Positions 1 to 12,336 of a stretch of DNA of 64,000 nucleotides are shown in pieces. The notes under the pieces were generated by a model. The model saw only the letters and a program-made list of their open reading frames with translations, was not told the DNA's origin and did no database searches. The position numbers and the translations under genes are program-made. Each line of letters starts with the position of its first letter. Position 1 is the stretch's first letter. Location: assembly GCA_030407085.1 (NCBI GenBank), contig CM059582.1, positions 133,632,001 through 133,696,000 on the forward strand, written 5' to 3'. The DNA is from Trichopria drosophilae (lineage: Eukaryota > Arthropoda > Insecta > Hymenoptera > Diapriidae).

Positions 1-148
1 GCTACTCTTGAAAAATGTGCTGGGCAACCATCATGCTGAAACCACATTGTCCGTCGGACGTCCATAGCAACATCGTCAAGTAGTAATGGTAGTTCTTGTT
101 CTAGGAATCTCGACCTCTTCTATGTCTTCAGATAAATCGGCCACCCTG
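1..148 (-). mobile_element. Deleted DD41D mariner copy, terminal part
   Basis: Bases 1-108 match, with few differences, the transposase stretch at 58615-58730 of the mariner further along. At about 109 the sequence jumps to the terminal repeat, ending GGCCACCCTG followed by TA at 149-150. The same end occurs at 61136-61144. The copy is therefore an internal-deletion derivative, non-coding and cut by the window edge. The transposase sense is on the minus strand. Confidence 0.85.
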
Positions 149-150
149 TA

Positions 151-1153
151 TATTAATCTCCGTAATTGACTTATAAGAGAAAGGAAAAACCGATTAGAAG
201 CATGTGTTACTTCTAATTATCGTATTAAGAATTTAAGTCTTTTCACGTAATGATATATTCTGCTGTTATTTCAGGCACCGAAGTTCTTCCACCTTTGTCT
301 ATTTGCATTTTTTTAAATATTTTCTGTCATTTTAAGCTTGAAGTGCACTTGCGATAGAATTGTGATACGCAACTATTCATAATGAAAGTGTCCCCTGATA
401 TATTTATCTTCTACAGTCGATTGTCATTTCCATGACAGGAAATGCAACAAGAAGTACAAATAGATAAAGCTGGAAGAACTTGGGAGCTCGAAATAACAGC
501 AATATATCATTTTAGGATCAAAGATTTAAATTCTTATTACGATTGCTCACAGTTTCAATTTCCTTTCTTTCGTAAGTCAAGTACGGAGATTCTATTGTTA
601 ATTAAAAAACACACTCCAAAGATCACTGAACATTACATTTGAGAAATGATTACTTACGTTTCAGTAATTTTTCAGGACCTTCAAAAATTCAATTTTTTTC
701 CAGCAAGGATTTCGTAGAAGTGCTGTCAATATCAATAGTTTCTTATGGTAAAGAGCATGGAATCCAACGAGGTGGATTATTTCGTGTTAAATAGGACCTG
801 TCAGTGGAACCATGGCTACGTATCAACAATCGACTGCAATAGACAAGTGTATCGTTAGATAATTTCTTTATTAACCCTTTGCGTCTCAGTGGAACAGACG
901 TCGTCCAACTTACATTTACATAAAATTTGCTGTTTTTCTCGTGAAATCTAAGACCTATTTCGATCAAATCTTTCTCTGTTACTTATATAGTCCCTAATAA
1001 TTAGTAAAAAAAATTTTTCCCCTTCATTGCTAATACAATTGTTATTAACAAAACAAGTTTAAAACATGAGTTTTTTCTCGAATAAATGCAGTTTTAAGAA
1101 AATCTCCCATTATTTTTTCCTTCAATTTTTTGACAGAAATTTTTTATACGCTA
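151..1153. other. AT-rich DNA, no gene seen
   Basis: No recognisable coding region, RNA gene or clear repeat boundary was found. Short open frames at 442-642 and 743-967 resemble no known protein and have no supporting context. Confidence 0.5.
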
Positions 1154-1370
1154 ATTACGAATACGGGGTTAATTTTTTGAAATTCAAAATGGCTGATCTG
1201 AAATGGCGGATAAAAATTTTAAATATAACTGTATTTGGGCAAAATTTGGTACTCGAGTATTTTCGGGGTCGCTGATTACGAATCCGAGGTTAGATTTGCC
1301 AAATTCAAAATGGCGGATCCAATATGGAAGCAAAAATGTTAAATGTAACTCTAGACAAAATTTATGAAAT
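1154..1370 (+). repeat. Two units of a dispersed ~120-bp repeat
   Basis: ATTACGAATACGGGGTTA at 1154 recurs as ATTACGAATCCGAGGTTA about 120 bp later, and each is followed by a TTCAAAATGGCGGATC-like block. Relatives lie at 10809-10965, 15697-16130 and 27110-27310. The anchors are GGGTCGCTGA and AAATGGCGGATCC. Confidence 0.7.
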
Positions 1371-1624
1371 ATTTAATTCGTATTACACATTGGAAAAGAG
1401 GCTAAGGGCTGGGATTCGTTACTTCATAGAAGCTTCCAGGGCATCCAAGACTCACTAGGTAGACGTTCCTCAGTCCGATTTTAAGTCCCCTTTTTATTTT
1501 TTAGATTTAAATTTTTTAAAAAAATTTTTAATATTTAAATGTAATCATACTAAGATTTATTTGAAGTGCTTAATAAAACCGATTTAAGTAAAGTTCGTAT
1601 GAGGATTAGCCTGGTAGTTTCAAA

Positions 1625-2422
1625 ATGGCTACTAATGAGGATATTATTAAAAAACTAGAAGAATTAAATGTGATCAGTGAAAACGTGAAAGCAATTAAAA
1701 CTACTACGGACTCTATGAATGTAGAAATTGATTTTATTAAATCGCAACAAGCATCACAACGAATAATTCTACAGTCAGTTGAAAAAGATCTTGGAAATAT
1801 AAAAGCAGAAAATAAATCTAAAAATCTAGTGCTGTATAAAATTAAAGAAACTGAAAAATCAAATAGTGAATTAATTGAAATCATACTTTCAGTTGCGAGA
1901 AAAGCCGAAATTAATTTAAATGAGTTCTGTGTTTACAGTGCTTATCGTTTGGGTAAACAAACAACGGGTAGAATTAGACCTGTACTCGTTAAATTCATTG
2001 CTCCTCGCTGGAAAAACGAATTTTTCTATAAAGCAAATCGTCTACAGAACTTCAATATAAATATAGCCAACGATCTGAGTACAGAAGAAAGAAAACAAAA
2101 TAAAGATATATTTAAGGCCCGATACTTGTTGAGACAGAAAGAAATATCTGCCATAATAAAAAATGGTCAATTATTTGTTGATGGAAAACAGTACACGAAA
2201 AACGAGATCAATAAACTTGTTAATGCTACACCGTCGGACAGTGAACAAGAGGTGGAAATTGAGGAAAATCTTATGGTGGAACAAAATAACATAAAAAAGG
2301 GCCCTGGACGCCCCAAAAAATCGGCAACAGATTCCAAGGCAAATAAATCAATACAGCAATTTTTTACTCCAGTATCTACTCGTAACTCAAAGCCTAAACA
2401 AACAACACTACTACAAGAATAG
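1625..2422 (+). CDS. LINE ORF1 protein (nucleic-acid chaperone type)
   Basis: This 265-aa frame is intact. Residues ~1-75 look like a coiled coil for trimerisation. Residues ~75-135 read as the RRM-like core (KNLVLYKIKE, then PVLVKFIAPRWKNEFF). Residues ~145-180 match the C-terminal domain of L1-type ORF1 proteins (ANDLSTEERKQNKDIF). A basic tail follows with an AT-hook-like GRPKK at 228-232 and NKSIQQFFTP at 240-249, which resembles a PCNA-binding PIP box with Asn in place of Gln. The family binds element RNA and forms RNPs. The start ATG is 62 bp after the element 5' end. ORF1 is intact while ORF2 is broken. Confidence 0.85.
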   Translation: MATNEDIIKKLEELNVISENVKAIKTTTDSMNVEIDFIKSQQASQRIILQSVEKDLGNIKAENKSKNLVLYKIKETEKSNSELIEIILSVARKAEINLNEFCVYSAYRLGKQTTGRIRPVLVKFIAPRWKNEFFYKANRLQNFNINIANDLSTEERKQNKDIFKARYLLRQKEISAIIKNGQLFVDGKQYTKNEINKLVNATPSDSEQEVEIEENLMVEQNNIKKGPGRPKKSATDSKANKSIQQFFTPVSTRNSKPKQTTLLQE

Positions 2423-2446
2423 CAACCAACGAGGAGTACTGCAAGG

Positions 2447-5400
2447 AACATACGATTCGTTTTTTGGAATTGTAGGGGCTTTAAAACAGCCTCGCAGATC
2501 TCTTCGGAACTACAGTCTGCCGATGTTCTGTGTCTAACAGAGACCTGGCTGCAAAGCGAATGTATTAAAAAACCAATATGGATGCCAAATAATTTTCAAC
2601 TGGTTAGTTCGCCAGCCACAAAAACATATAAATTTGATCGTGCAAAAGGTGGCATTCTTGTCGCCTTCAATAGTTCGTTTTTTAACCCAGAAGTTATTGA
2701 TATTACGCCCGAGCTTATTTGTATTAAATTGTGTAGCACTCAAATAGAATTCATCGTAGCGGTATGCTATGTTCCGCCTAAAGATAATATGACAAGTCTT
2801 TTAAAGAGCTTTCAGGATGTCATAGAAAAAGTACGCTCACAATCCCCACACTTGCCGATTTTCATCGGAGGGGATTTTAACGCCCGAGTTGGTGAAAAAC
2901 CTGGAAGAAATGACACGCTGCTCTCTGATTAAGGTGTATACAACATTAAAAGAATTTCTTTGGACACTGAACTAAACGCTCGTGGTAAACAATTATTGGA
3001 CTTCCTCGATGGAAACGGACTGATCCTTCTTAATGGAAGATTCCCCGGTGACAGGCCAGGACAATTGACCCGTCTGGAGCATGATAGAAAAAGCACTATT
3101 GATTATGCTGCTTGTGATTGGTATCACACGGATTTAGTAAAAGACTTCAACGTACTTGATTTTCCTTCAACTTCGGACCATTTGCCCATAATTGTTTCCC
3201 TTAAGCAACTGGACGAGGTTGCCTTTAATAATTCAACGCAGTTACTACCGCAAGTCGGTATGGTGGAAGACACATCTAACGGAGGAATACAGGAGAATTA
3301 TGTCCTGCAATGTTAGTGCGACGCTGTTTAGCGAAGATGTATCGGGTCATGAATGGAAATCTTATAAACAGCGTAATTGAATGTGCGAAACATATTAGTA
3401 TGTCAAGAAAATCTAACATGCATACATTTCACTATAAAAAACCATGGTTTGACAGAGAGTGCGCTATTAAAAAACACGAGCTGAGAAGGTGCCTGAGAAA
3501 ATGCAAGCAGTCGAAATTTCTAAATGAAATAAATAATTTAAAATATTATCAAACTAAAAAAGATTATCGCCGCCTTTTAAAAGAAAAAGAAGATAGACAC
3601 CAAAATAAAATAACTAATGCGATTTCTAATTGTAGAAATGCAAAGGTATTTTGGAAAACGATAAATAATTTTAAAATTAAAGATAATAAAGGGAATAATA
3701 TTAAAGGTAAACAAGGGACGGATTATCTCACGCAACTTCTCCCTCTTCGTATAAATGTACCGTTGATGCTTGAGCCACGAAAGAGTGCTTCTAATGACTT
3801 ACTTGACAGACCAATTACCCGTGATGAAATCATAGCTAGTTTTAACATGAGTAAAAATAGCAAAGCACCAGGAATCGATGGCGTTTCTAGCGAGTTTTTT
3901 AAACATGTTCCTGAAAATTGGATATTATATTTAGATAACCTATTTAATGAAATTTACAATCAAGGTACGATTCCCGAAAATTGGACTAAAATATACGTAA
4001 ATATGATATTTAAAAAAGGTGAAATCCATGATCCTTCGAATTATCGATGTATATCATCGTTAACTCAATAGCAAAAATTTTCACTCAAATACTGCACGAT
4101 CGGTTACAAAATTGGTGTAAACTTTTTTGTAAGATACCCGAATTTCAGTCTGGTTTTCGAAAAGGAAGAGGATGTTTGGATAATGTTTTTATACTCTCGT
4201 CTTTGGCTCAGATACACCTAAGTCAACCTCATAGAAAGGTCTTCTGTTTTTTTGTTGATTTTGTGAGAGCTTTCGACACAATTAATCGTGAACTATTGTG
4301 GCGAAAGCTACATAATTTGGGAGTCTCTCAGAAATTTATTACAGTGTGCCGAAGTTTATACGATAACGCGAAAATGTATGTGCGAGCTAATGACGGTTTG
4401 TCCGATCCAGTATTAATAACAAGAGGTGTCCTACAGGGGGAGGTTTTAAGTCCTCTGTTTTTTCGTTATTTATCGCGGATATAGAAAAAGACTTCCGGAA
4501 TAACGGAGCGCATGGCTTATCTGTTGACCAAAGGCACGATATTTTAGGCATTGCATATGCGGATGATCTTGTATTATTTGCAGATACCGCGGAAGATCTG
4601 CGTCATAAAATAAAAATCTTAGAATGTTATTGTCAGGATAACAGCTTGATGGTCAAGAAATTAAAATAAAAAATCCTTATTTTTCATAAGGGAAGGAGGT
4701 CGCCTAAATTAAGGTTCACTTTTGAAGATGAACCGATTGAAATTGTAAATGAATTTATTTACCTCGGCTGTATATTTGTAAGCTCTGGATTATACGGCTC
4801 GAATTTAAAAAAAGTGAAATGTCATACCATGACTGCGATATACGACCTTATGTATATTAAAATCAGTTCGTTCAGATACGTGGGATTCGAAAGAGTATTT
4901 ATTTCAGTCACTGGTTACAAGCGTGTTGTTGTATGGGTCGGAAGTTTGGCGACTACGTTATTTCGATGAAATGAATGTAATACAGACCTTATTTTATGAA
5001 AGATTGGTAGTTCTACCTACATATTGTCCTAATTATGAAGTTAGACGTGAGGTTGGCACCCCCCCCCCTCCCCCTAGCGGGGCAGGTTATTAAACGTTCG
5101 TTAAATTGGCTTAAAAACTTTTGAAAATGGAAGATACAAGATATCCAAAGATATGCTTAAATCGTCTAATAAATCTATCGCAAAAACCTACTAATATTGT
5201 TAAGTACAACTGGTACTCCCAAATTAAACAATTAGTGATAAACTATTCTCCTAGCAATATTTTGGATATTTTGAATCTAAGTAAGATGAAAAAACTCCAA
5301 ACAGCTGTTTATAAAGGGTATTGCAATAAAGTCAAAGCGGACGATCTTAACAGATTTTCTGGTACTAGTTTACAGGTTTATCAGCAAATTGACCTCTCAA

Positions 5401-5705
5401 ATGAGCGACAAAATTATTTACAAATGCGACTATCGATAGTTGTCACTAAAAGAATTGCTCAGTGTAGACTGATGGATGCGAAGTTCCCTAGAATTAGGAT
5501 AAATGATTTGACAACAAAATTTAATGTAAATTTGAATTGTCCAGTGTGCCTTCAGCCTGAACCCCATGATTTGTACAATTTTTTAATTAAATATCAGGAT
5601 TTTCATGAAATACGTCAAGAACTCTTGTTAGATACCGGTGCTGCTAAGAATGAAAGCGTAGTGGACGTCATGATTAAATTGTTATCGGCGAAAACTAAAT
5701 CATAG
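2447..5705 (+). pseudogene. LINE ORF2: endonuclease-reverse transcriptase, broken
   Basis: The N-terminal third is an apurinic-type endonuclease: FVFWNCRGFKT at the start, CLTETWL, GGDFNARVG and a final TSDHLPI. An in-frame TAA interrupts it at 2930-2932. The frame then shifts near 3310 and again near 4047. RT landmarks are KAPGIDGVSSEFFK, FRKGRGCLDN, FVDFVRAFDTINRELL and GVLQGEVLSPLFF. The catalytic YADD is at 4556-4567. A C-rich tract at 5059-5080 marks another disruption. The last part (5121-5705) has a Cys motif, CPVCLQPEPHD. Several frameshifts and stops show it cannot make a full protein. Confidence 0.85.
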
Positions 5706-5862
5706 GTTTGACTACTGTATAAATTCATCTCCAAGGCAGTGATGTTGCGCGTGAATAAATATTTGTAATATTGTATACCGATATTTTGTATCGAAAACTC
5801 ATTTGTACAGAACTATAGTTCTAAGCAAATTAAATAAATATTATATATACTAAGATTTATTT

Positions 5863-7266
5863 ATTTATGATATACAATAAAACAGTTTTTTTAAATGTCA
5901 AAAACAACGGAAAATTGAAAACTTTGCACATAAATTGTGTTCGATATTCATTAATTTTAGTGTTACATTTGCTTGTCGTTTTTCTAGCGAAACTTGAGGT
6001 TTCCGACAACTCATTCCTCTTCTTAAAGATTTTCGACATTTTTTTATGGATACAGTATTTGCTAATAATTCATTTATGACCATTAATCTAAATAGTTTCA
6101 ATTTCCTGTGTTTTTCGTTATAATAAATGCTTATAAACAATCGGCGAATGATGACATATTGGAATTATTTATTATATATATATATATATGACATTACGAG
6201 AAATGATTCAAATTCTGAATACGGTTGTTCGCACTTGTTTTTAATCATTTTCGAGTTCTTTTCGCTCATAAATCTAGTATGCAGAATCTTTTGTAAATTA
6301 AAAAATGCATTTTCAAGCTCGTTTCAACATCACATTTGAGAAAAGATGGCTTACATTTTCGTAGAATTTCAGTAGCTACAAAATTTCCATTTTCAAGCTA
6401 TGCTTCAAGCAGATCCCAGTTTTGTGTCATCTCATAGGCAGCAATGTTGGACTTTACTTTTTATTTCTATCAAGGTGTTTCCGAAATTGTGGTCCAGTTG
6501 AATGCTTACAATGTGTGTTGTCATAATAAATAAATAAATAAATTTGTATGTTATTTTATTTCAAATTTGTACACTAATTTGAAATGTATGAAATGAATGT
6601 ATGTTCTTATCTAAATAGTTTTCATTTATAATAAACATCTTATCTTTTCTTAAATAGCTCTTTGTATTTAATTTAAAACTGTATCCAAAGCAATTACATA
6701 CATCAGTTTAATCATCACCATTGCAAGGCTTGAAAATTGTTTTCTTTATTATATGATCAGCTAAAATAGGTTCACCAGTTGTTAACGATCGCCGATTAGG
6801 GGGTCCAGGTATCGCGCTCTGTAATTTTTCATTTTATCAGATAAAATATTTGTGCCGGGTCTTAAAAGGGTAGTCGCGAATACTATGTTCAGAGCACCTG
6901 GTGAAAAGGATCACTGATGTCGAGGTCCAGGTCTTCCGCTCCATAATTTATCTCATTAGCCCAAATATCTCCACAAGGTATTCAAGTTCTTGCGGTTGCA
7001 CTTGAAGGTAATTTCAAGGTCAAATAATCTACTCGGATTTATATATGTATTGGAAATAACTGTAAACAAGGGCACTACACGAGTATACTACGCAATGGAA
7101 CGTCTAAGATTCATTTAAACGGCAACATTATAACAAACAATACATGTCCAAGAAATTCTAAGGATTTATACGACCTTAATTTACATGAAGTTTACATTTT
7201 CAAAAACAAGATATTACACATGGTATTTTTTATCAACTATTGCATATTAGCAAAAATGAGTGAAAT
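5863..7266. other. AT-rich non-coding stretch
   Basis: No gene recognised. It contains a short (TA)n run near 6172-6190 and a TAAATAAATAAAT run near 6528-6542 that may be the tail of an old retroposon. Confidence 0.5.
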
Positions 7267-9178
7267 CCCCAAAAAACACTTCTTGTAAAAAATCTCGCAA
7301 AGTTCTTATTATTAAAACATAATTACCACAAAAAATGCTATCAGAATTAAATTATGTGCATTTATAAGGCTATATTCTTATTCTACAAAAAGTATTGGAA
7401 TCAAGTATTAAGCCAAGTTCTTTCTAAGGAAAGAAACTATCCATTAATGCAATATACAACAATTAGGAAAGAAAATTTTGCGTACATTCAGAATACCACA
7501 AAATTTTTCAAGAAACTTCTGCGAAACCGAAGTAATTGTAATAATTTGTTTACTGAAATTACCATTTAATAAAAAAATGTTATTAACAAATTTAATGAAC
7601 CTTAAAAATCGATACAATATCATCAATAATATACACATTGGCCCTTATTTCAATCATTCTACAACTGGCTTGTTAAAAACTTGGCTGCCCTTTTAGTCAA
7701 GTTTTTCGGAGAATCTTGGTCCCTGAAGAATGGTCCCCATTTCATTCATGCAATTTTCAGAATACATGCATTACTTTGTCAGTCAATACATTATTGTACT
7801 ATTTGCAATTTCTTACATTTTGTTACGCACATATTCCAGTTAATTTATCATCACAGCATTTACATTTTTTTGCACAACAAAATATTCATCTTTTCAATAT
7901 TTGATACGACAAAAAATCTGGTATTATATAACTCTATTAGTAAACAAAACTAATATAAAAAATGGTGTACTTATTCTTGCATAATGAGATAAGAGGAAAA
8001 AAGCATAACAATAGTACATTACGATAAGAGTGCGCAAAGTAGGTATTTCCCACACGAACGAAGTTTGTCACCCGAGAGAAGCGAGATGAAAACTGATAAA
8101 AACTGATAAAAAAGCGAGGTGGGAACACCTACGCAGCGCAAGAGAATAGTATACTATTTTTCCTATTAAGTGCGCAAAGTTTGAGATCTATATACAACAT
8201 TTGAAGTGGTGGTACAAGAACGGCGGAGAAGGGTTCGGGGGGGGGGGGGGCAAAACTTTTATTTGCAAATGCTTTTGTAATTTGTAATAAATAGACTAAA
8301 TTTAGAAATATACATATACTACGTTATTTATTATCGTTATTACTATTAATTGTTATTAATATTAATTGTTACAATGCAATTAATAATTTGAACAAATTTT
8401 AATGAATTTAAATTATCATTTGCATCCGATTACGGGTACATTTTCAGTTACATTACTATTTTAGATAAAATTATCCTACAACTATCGTTTTCCGCACTGA
8501 AGAACAGCGATTGAAAAGTAAAACAAATGAAAGTTTTGACAGGTCTACTCTATATGTATATATACCTATAGAGCTACTATACCGCACGCAATAGTACATT
8601 ACTCAACGAGGGAGGTAAAATAAAGAATGCCATATTGAAAATTGCAAGAACTTCATTTTCAGAAAAATAGTTTTGTAATTTGGGACATCATTACACTTTC
8701 ATTACTTAACGCCATATTACTAAATGACGGCGTTTTTTTCTTAACTCCCAAAACTTGACTAAAAGGGCAGCCAAGTTTTTGACAAGCCAGTTGTGGAATG
8801 CTTGGAATAAGGGCCAATGTGTATATTATTGATGATATTGAATCGATTTTTAAAGTTCATTAAATTCATTAATAACATTTTTTTATTAAATGGTAATTTC
8901 ATTAAACAAATGATTAGAATTACTTTGATTTCGAAGAAGTTTCTTGAAAAATTTTGTGGTGTTCTGAATGTACGCTGAAGTATTATATATTGCATTAATG
9001 GATAGTTTGTTTCATTAGAAAGAACTTGGCCTTAATACATGATTTCAATGCTTTTTGTAGAATAAAAATATAGCCTTACAATTGCACATAATTTAATTCT
9101 GATGGCATTTTTTGTGGTAATTATGTTTTACTAATAAGAACTTGGCGAGTTTTTTTACAAGAAGTGTTTTTTGAGGGT
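7267..9178. mobile_element. Foldback-type element, ~430-bp inverted arms
   Basis: Bases 7267-7706 and the reverse complement of 8750-9178 align along their length at roughly 90% by eye. The outer ends share AAAAAACACTTCTTGTAAAA and the inner ends share TTGGCTGCCCTTTTAGTCAA. The spacer (7707-8749) is non-coding and includes G14 at 8237-8250. This looks like a non-autonomous DNA element with long terminal inverted repeats or an inverted duplication. The open frames in the arms are mirror images of one another and are not genes. Confidence 0.75.
8039..8133. other. Imperfect hairpin in the foldback spacer
   Basis: GTAGGTATTTCCCAC at about 8039-8053 pairs with GTGGGAACACCTAC at about 8119-8133, leaving a ~65-base loop. 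The loop contains a repeated AACTGATAAAA. No RNA family is recognised. Confidence 0.45.
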
Positions 9179-10191
9179 ACATAATTACATTACGTAATAT
9201 ATTAGTTGGTATTGATAAGAAGGAGAAGGTGGGGGGGGGGTTGACGGAGAGGAGAGGCAATTACAAAAGGGATATCGCAATTGGAGAAAGAGAGACAGAC
9301 AATACTCGTACGAAACGGTTGTGCGGCAGGGGGAGGGATAGAGGAGTCGAATGACTACCCACATGAGTGCGATAAACGTCGACTCCAGGCAACAAGGAGC
9401 ACGAGTCCCTTGTGTTGGAAGAGGAACATTCCTCTCCCACTGCGGCGCACACTACTGCACCTTATGTATGCGGCCCCCATATATGCGTCTTGAGACGTCA
9501 ACACCAGTGCGGCGGGGACCAACTTATACCGGATGCGGAGACAAGACGAAAATATGTATCGACAGAAGATTCCAAATACAAATAAAAATTAACTATACTT
9601 AATCAAATTAATGCACAAAGACAACGCTATAGAAAAGAAAGGGACAAAGGAAATATGTTCACTTGTCGATACCGAAAGAATAAATTAACGAAAAATAGGC
9701 GTATTGAAATAAAACGAACCGCAATTTTTTATCTTGTGCAGGTCACGGGGTAGATTGACGATATTTCGTCACACTTCATTTTTATGTGGAATTAAAGTTT
9801 TAACATCATCATCACAGTTGACCAACTAAAAAAGTTTCACTTTCCACCGATTTACACAAAAGTCTGTGTGTTTGTCGGGTATGTTATTTCAGTACACAAA
9901 TAAATTTTAGAAAGTAACTTATCGATGTTTCTTAAATCATTAAAGCAGGAGGCATCCCTCATCCTTTATCCAGTCCGCTACATCGCACGTGGTAATTGAA
10001 AATTTCGGAATCATCCACAACTAGCCTGAATTAGGTCTGTCGCAGATTTTATTCATGCTTTCGGTACTCATAACAGAGTATGAAGTGAAAATATATAACG
10101 AAGAAATATTAAGTGATGGTGGTACTTTCATATAAATACCATTTAAGAATTATCTAACTGAGTAAGATGCTTCGACAAAATTTGAGAACAA
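9179..10191. other. Non-coding stretch with G10 run
   Basis: G-rich around 9229-9240, otherwise ordinary. Open frames on both strands at 9261-9602 overlap each other and resemble nothing known. Confidence 0.4.
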
Positions 10192-10330
10192 GGGCAGCCA
10201 GGTTTTTGACAAGCCAGTGGAGGAATGCTGGGAATAAGGATCTATATATATACATTATCAATTTGATTGTATCGATTTGTAAAGTTATCTAGTTCAGTTA
10301 ATATTCTTTCATTAAATTATATCTGTGAAA
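10192..10330 (-). repeat. Third, partial copy of the foldback arm
   Basis: GGGCAGCCAGGTTTTTGACAAGCCAG matches the inner arm end at 8765-8800, and similarity continues through TGGAGGAATGC and GGAATAAGG. It has the same orientation as the right arm of the foldback element and diverges after about 140 bp. Confidence 0.65.
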
Positions 10331-10455
10331 CCAATGCTTCGCATTACATTGCCACTGTGCGAAGCTATACTTACGCTCGATAATTTATTAAATCATATAT
10401 TTAAGCATTTCGGGAAATTCTGATTATTAATATTATGCAATCTTAAAATAATTGA

Positions 10456-10806
10456 TCGGCTTCGTGGCTCAGGCGGTAGCATACTGGACTACGGAGTCGT
10501 AGGTTGTGAGTTCGATCCCCGTAGAACACAAATTTTCGATTTCGTTTTCAGGCAGCAGCTCGCTATTAGTAAGACGAGCCATGCTGTTTGTTTACGTTTC
10601 GAAAATGTTGTTCCTCTGACGGAAATCGACGCATGGCCGCTGCTGTACATTAATTTTAGCTTTCTGCCGACATTCTCGACTAATGTGATTTACGGCGTCA
10701 TCTCTCAAGACGATCTGCCGCTTTCGCATAAAGTTTGCACTGTCGTATAATGTAAATTTTGTCAAAAGGGAGATTCCTCTGCTTGAATAACAATAAATAA
10801 AAAATA
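10456..10806 (+). mobile_element. Probable tRNA-derived SINE
   Basis: The head reads as a tRNA-like Pol III promoter. A-box-like GTGGCTCAGGCGGTAGCATA lies at 10464-10483 and B-box-like GAGTTCGATCCC at 10508-10519. Stems are poor, so it is not a functional tRNA gene. A ~270-bp unrelated body follows and ends in an A-rich tail of AATAACAATAAATAAAAAAT. This plan fits a tRNA-derived SINE; the tail boundary is approximate. Confidence 0.55.
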
Positions 10807-10808
10807 AT

Positions 10809-10965
10809 TCAAAATGGCGGGTCCAATATGGCGGAATTTTTAATATTTGTTTAACTACGTTCAGTTGAAAATCGCCACTCAGGGGTATTTGGGGTCTATG
10901 ATTACGAATATGATGTTAAATGTGAAAAATTCAAAACAGAGGATTCAGCTAGGCCACGAAAAATA
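10809..10965 (+). repeat. Member of the ~120-bp ATGGCGGATCC repeat family
   Basis: Contains TCAAAATGGCGGGTCCAATA, then GGGGTCTATGATTACGAATA and AAAAATTCAAAAC, the same block order as at 1154 and 15697. Confidence 0.65.
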
Positions 10966-12336
10966 TTGAAGAGAATACTAGTAAGAAAAAGTAATTTTCG
11001 GCCTCTGATGAATCCGGTATTAAATTTTTGTAATTCACAGCGAATCAAATGTGAAATAATTCAGAATTACTGATATTGTGTAATCCATATTTGAACTTAT
11101 TCAAAGTTGTATTTTTTATTAAATTGTGCGGCAGCTGCCAGTCCTGTTATTTAAAAATAGATTTTCGTATTTTATTACATCTATAAACATGCACAATAAT
11201 TTTTTTAGACAAAACGTTGAACATTCGATGCATATTTGTAATGGAGCAATGGTATATGAAAATATTGATTTTATTTTCGGAACAATTAGTATTCATTGTT
11301 CACATTCATAATCTTAACAAGTGTGAAAAATAATGGAAGAAAAATATAAAGTTTAAGCCCAAATAACTTTGTTTTCAATAACGGTCCACATGATCTTCAT
11401 CCATAGTAAAGTTTCCATCAGTCCCTTCCAGACCATAGAGAGGGCTGAAATTCAAAAGTAATTGTCGATAAATATAATACGTATAAAAATCATATAAAAT
11501 TCGTTTTTAAGATTAAAAATGCATAATTCGTAATTGTTACTGTTATTATTTGTAATATTTAAATTTCTTCCTTATTCTGTGTATCTCGAGTAAACTCTCT
11601 ACAACTATTTTTTTGATCAGAAAAGTCTATTGGCTTAAATTAGGATTAACCTACTGTATATCAGAAAAGAAAAGAAGAGCTAGCAGGTGTGCGGGCTAAA
11701 TTGCCGAAGGCCCGCGCAGTTGTAATAATATTGGAAAAATGTAATAATTATACGGTAATTAATTAGAAATAGGATGGCAGAAAATAATTCGGGGGAAAGA
11801 ACAGTCAAGCAACAGATACAAACGACGCAGATCTCTTGGTGCAGGAGTCGTAAGCATATAATCAGTATACGTTACGTAATCGTAATTATTATTGAATTTA
11901 ATCAAGCTTCGTGAAGATAAACAAACTTGTATTTAGAGAAAGACCAGTGCTTGTATTTTCTGAATTTCTTATGCGTTTCCAATCTACGGGTACGAATTTC
12001 ACTTTCGGATTCCTTGGCCGTTTTGATGTTACAAATGAAACATATTCTTATTGGCGACATTACAAGGAGCCGAGAATAACGGACATTTAAAACTACGAAT
12101 CACTTTCACGAGAAAAGGACATAGAAAGCGTATTGGACATATAATTATTAATGTACATATATTAATTAATTGTACTAGAGAAATCGATTTGAAAAAGGGC
12201 ATGATAATCGCCTTTTCTTACAACACGTAGTTGCATTAACATTCCAACAACACTTCCATCGAAAAAATATCGAAAAATGCTCCCAACGGTACCTTTGGAA
12301 ATTTATTACCTAACGAAAATACTTTTTACTTAACGG
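10966..12336. other. AT-rich non-coding stretch
   Basis: Nothing recognised. The open frame at 11126-11311 has no identifiable motif. Confidence 0.4.

Larger units (their letters stand above)
1563..5846 (+). mobile_element. Full-length non-LTR retrotransposon with 16-bp TSD
   Basis: The 16-mer ATACTAAGATTTATTT is present exactly at 1547-1562 and again at 5847-5862. The sequence between holds a LINE in correct order: a short 5' leader, ORF1 with an RNA-binding core, ORF2 with AP-endonuclease, reverse transcriptase and a C-terminal Cys motif, then an AT-rich 3' end. The exact duplication fixes both ends and indicates target-primed insertion of an essentially complete 4.28-kb element. Clade placement is uncertain; the two-ORF plan with coiled-coil ORF1 fits the CR1/Jockey superfamily. 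Confidence 0.9.

Noticed and set aside
9261..9602. Overlapping frames on both strands
   Set aside because: No motif and no context; compatible with chance in a GC-richer patch.
10456..10530. Functional tRNA gene
   Set aside because: A and B boxes are present but acceptor, anticodon and T stems do not pair.
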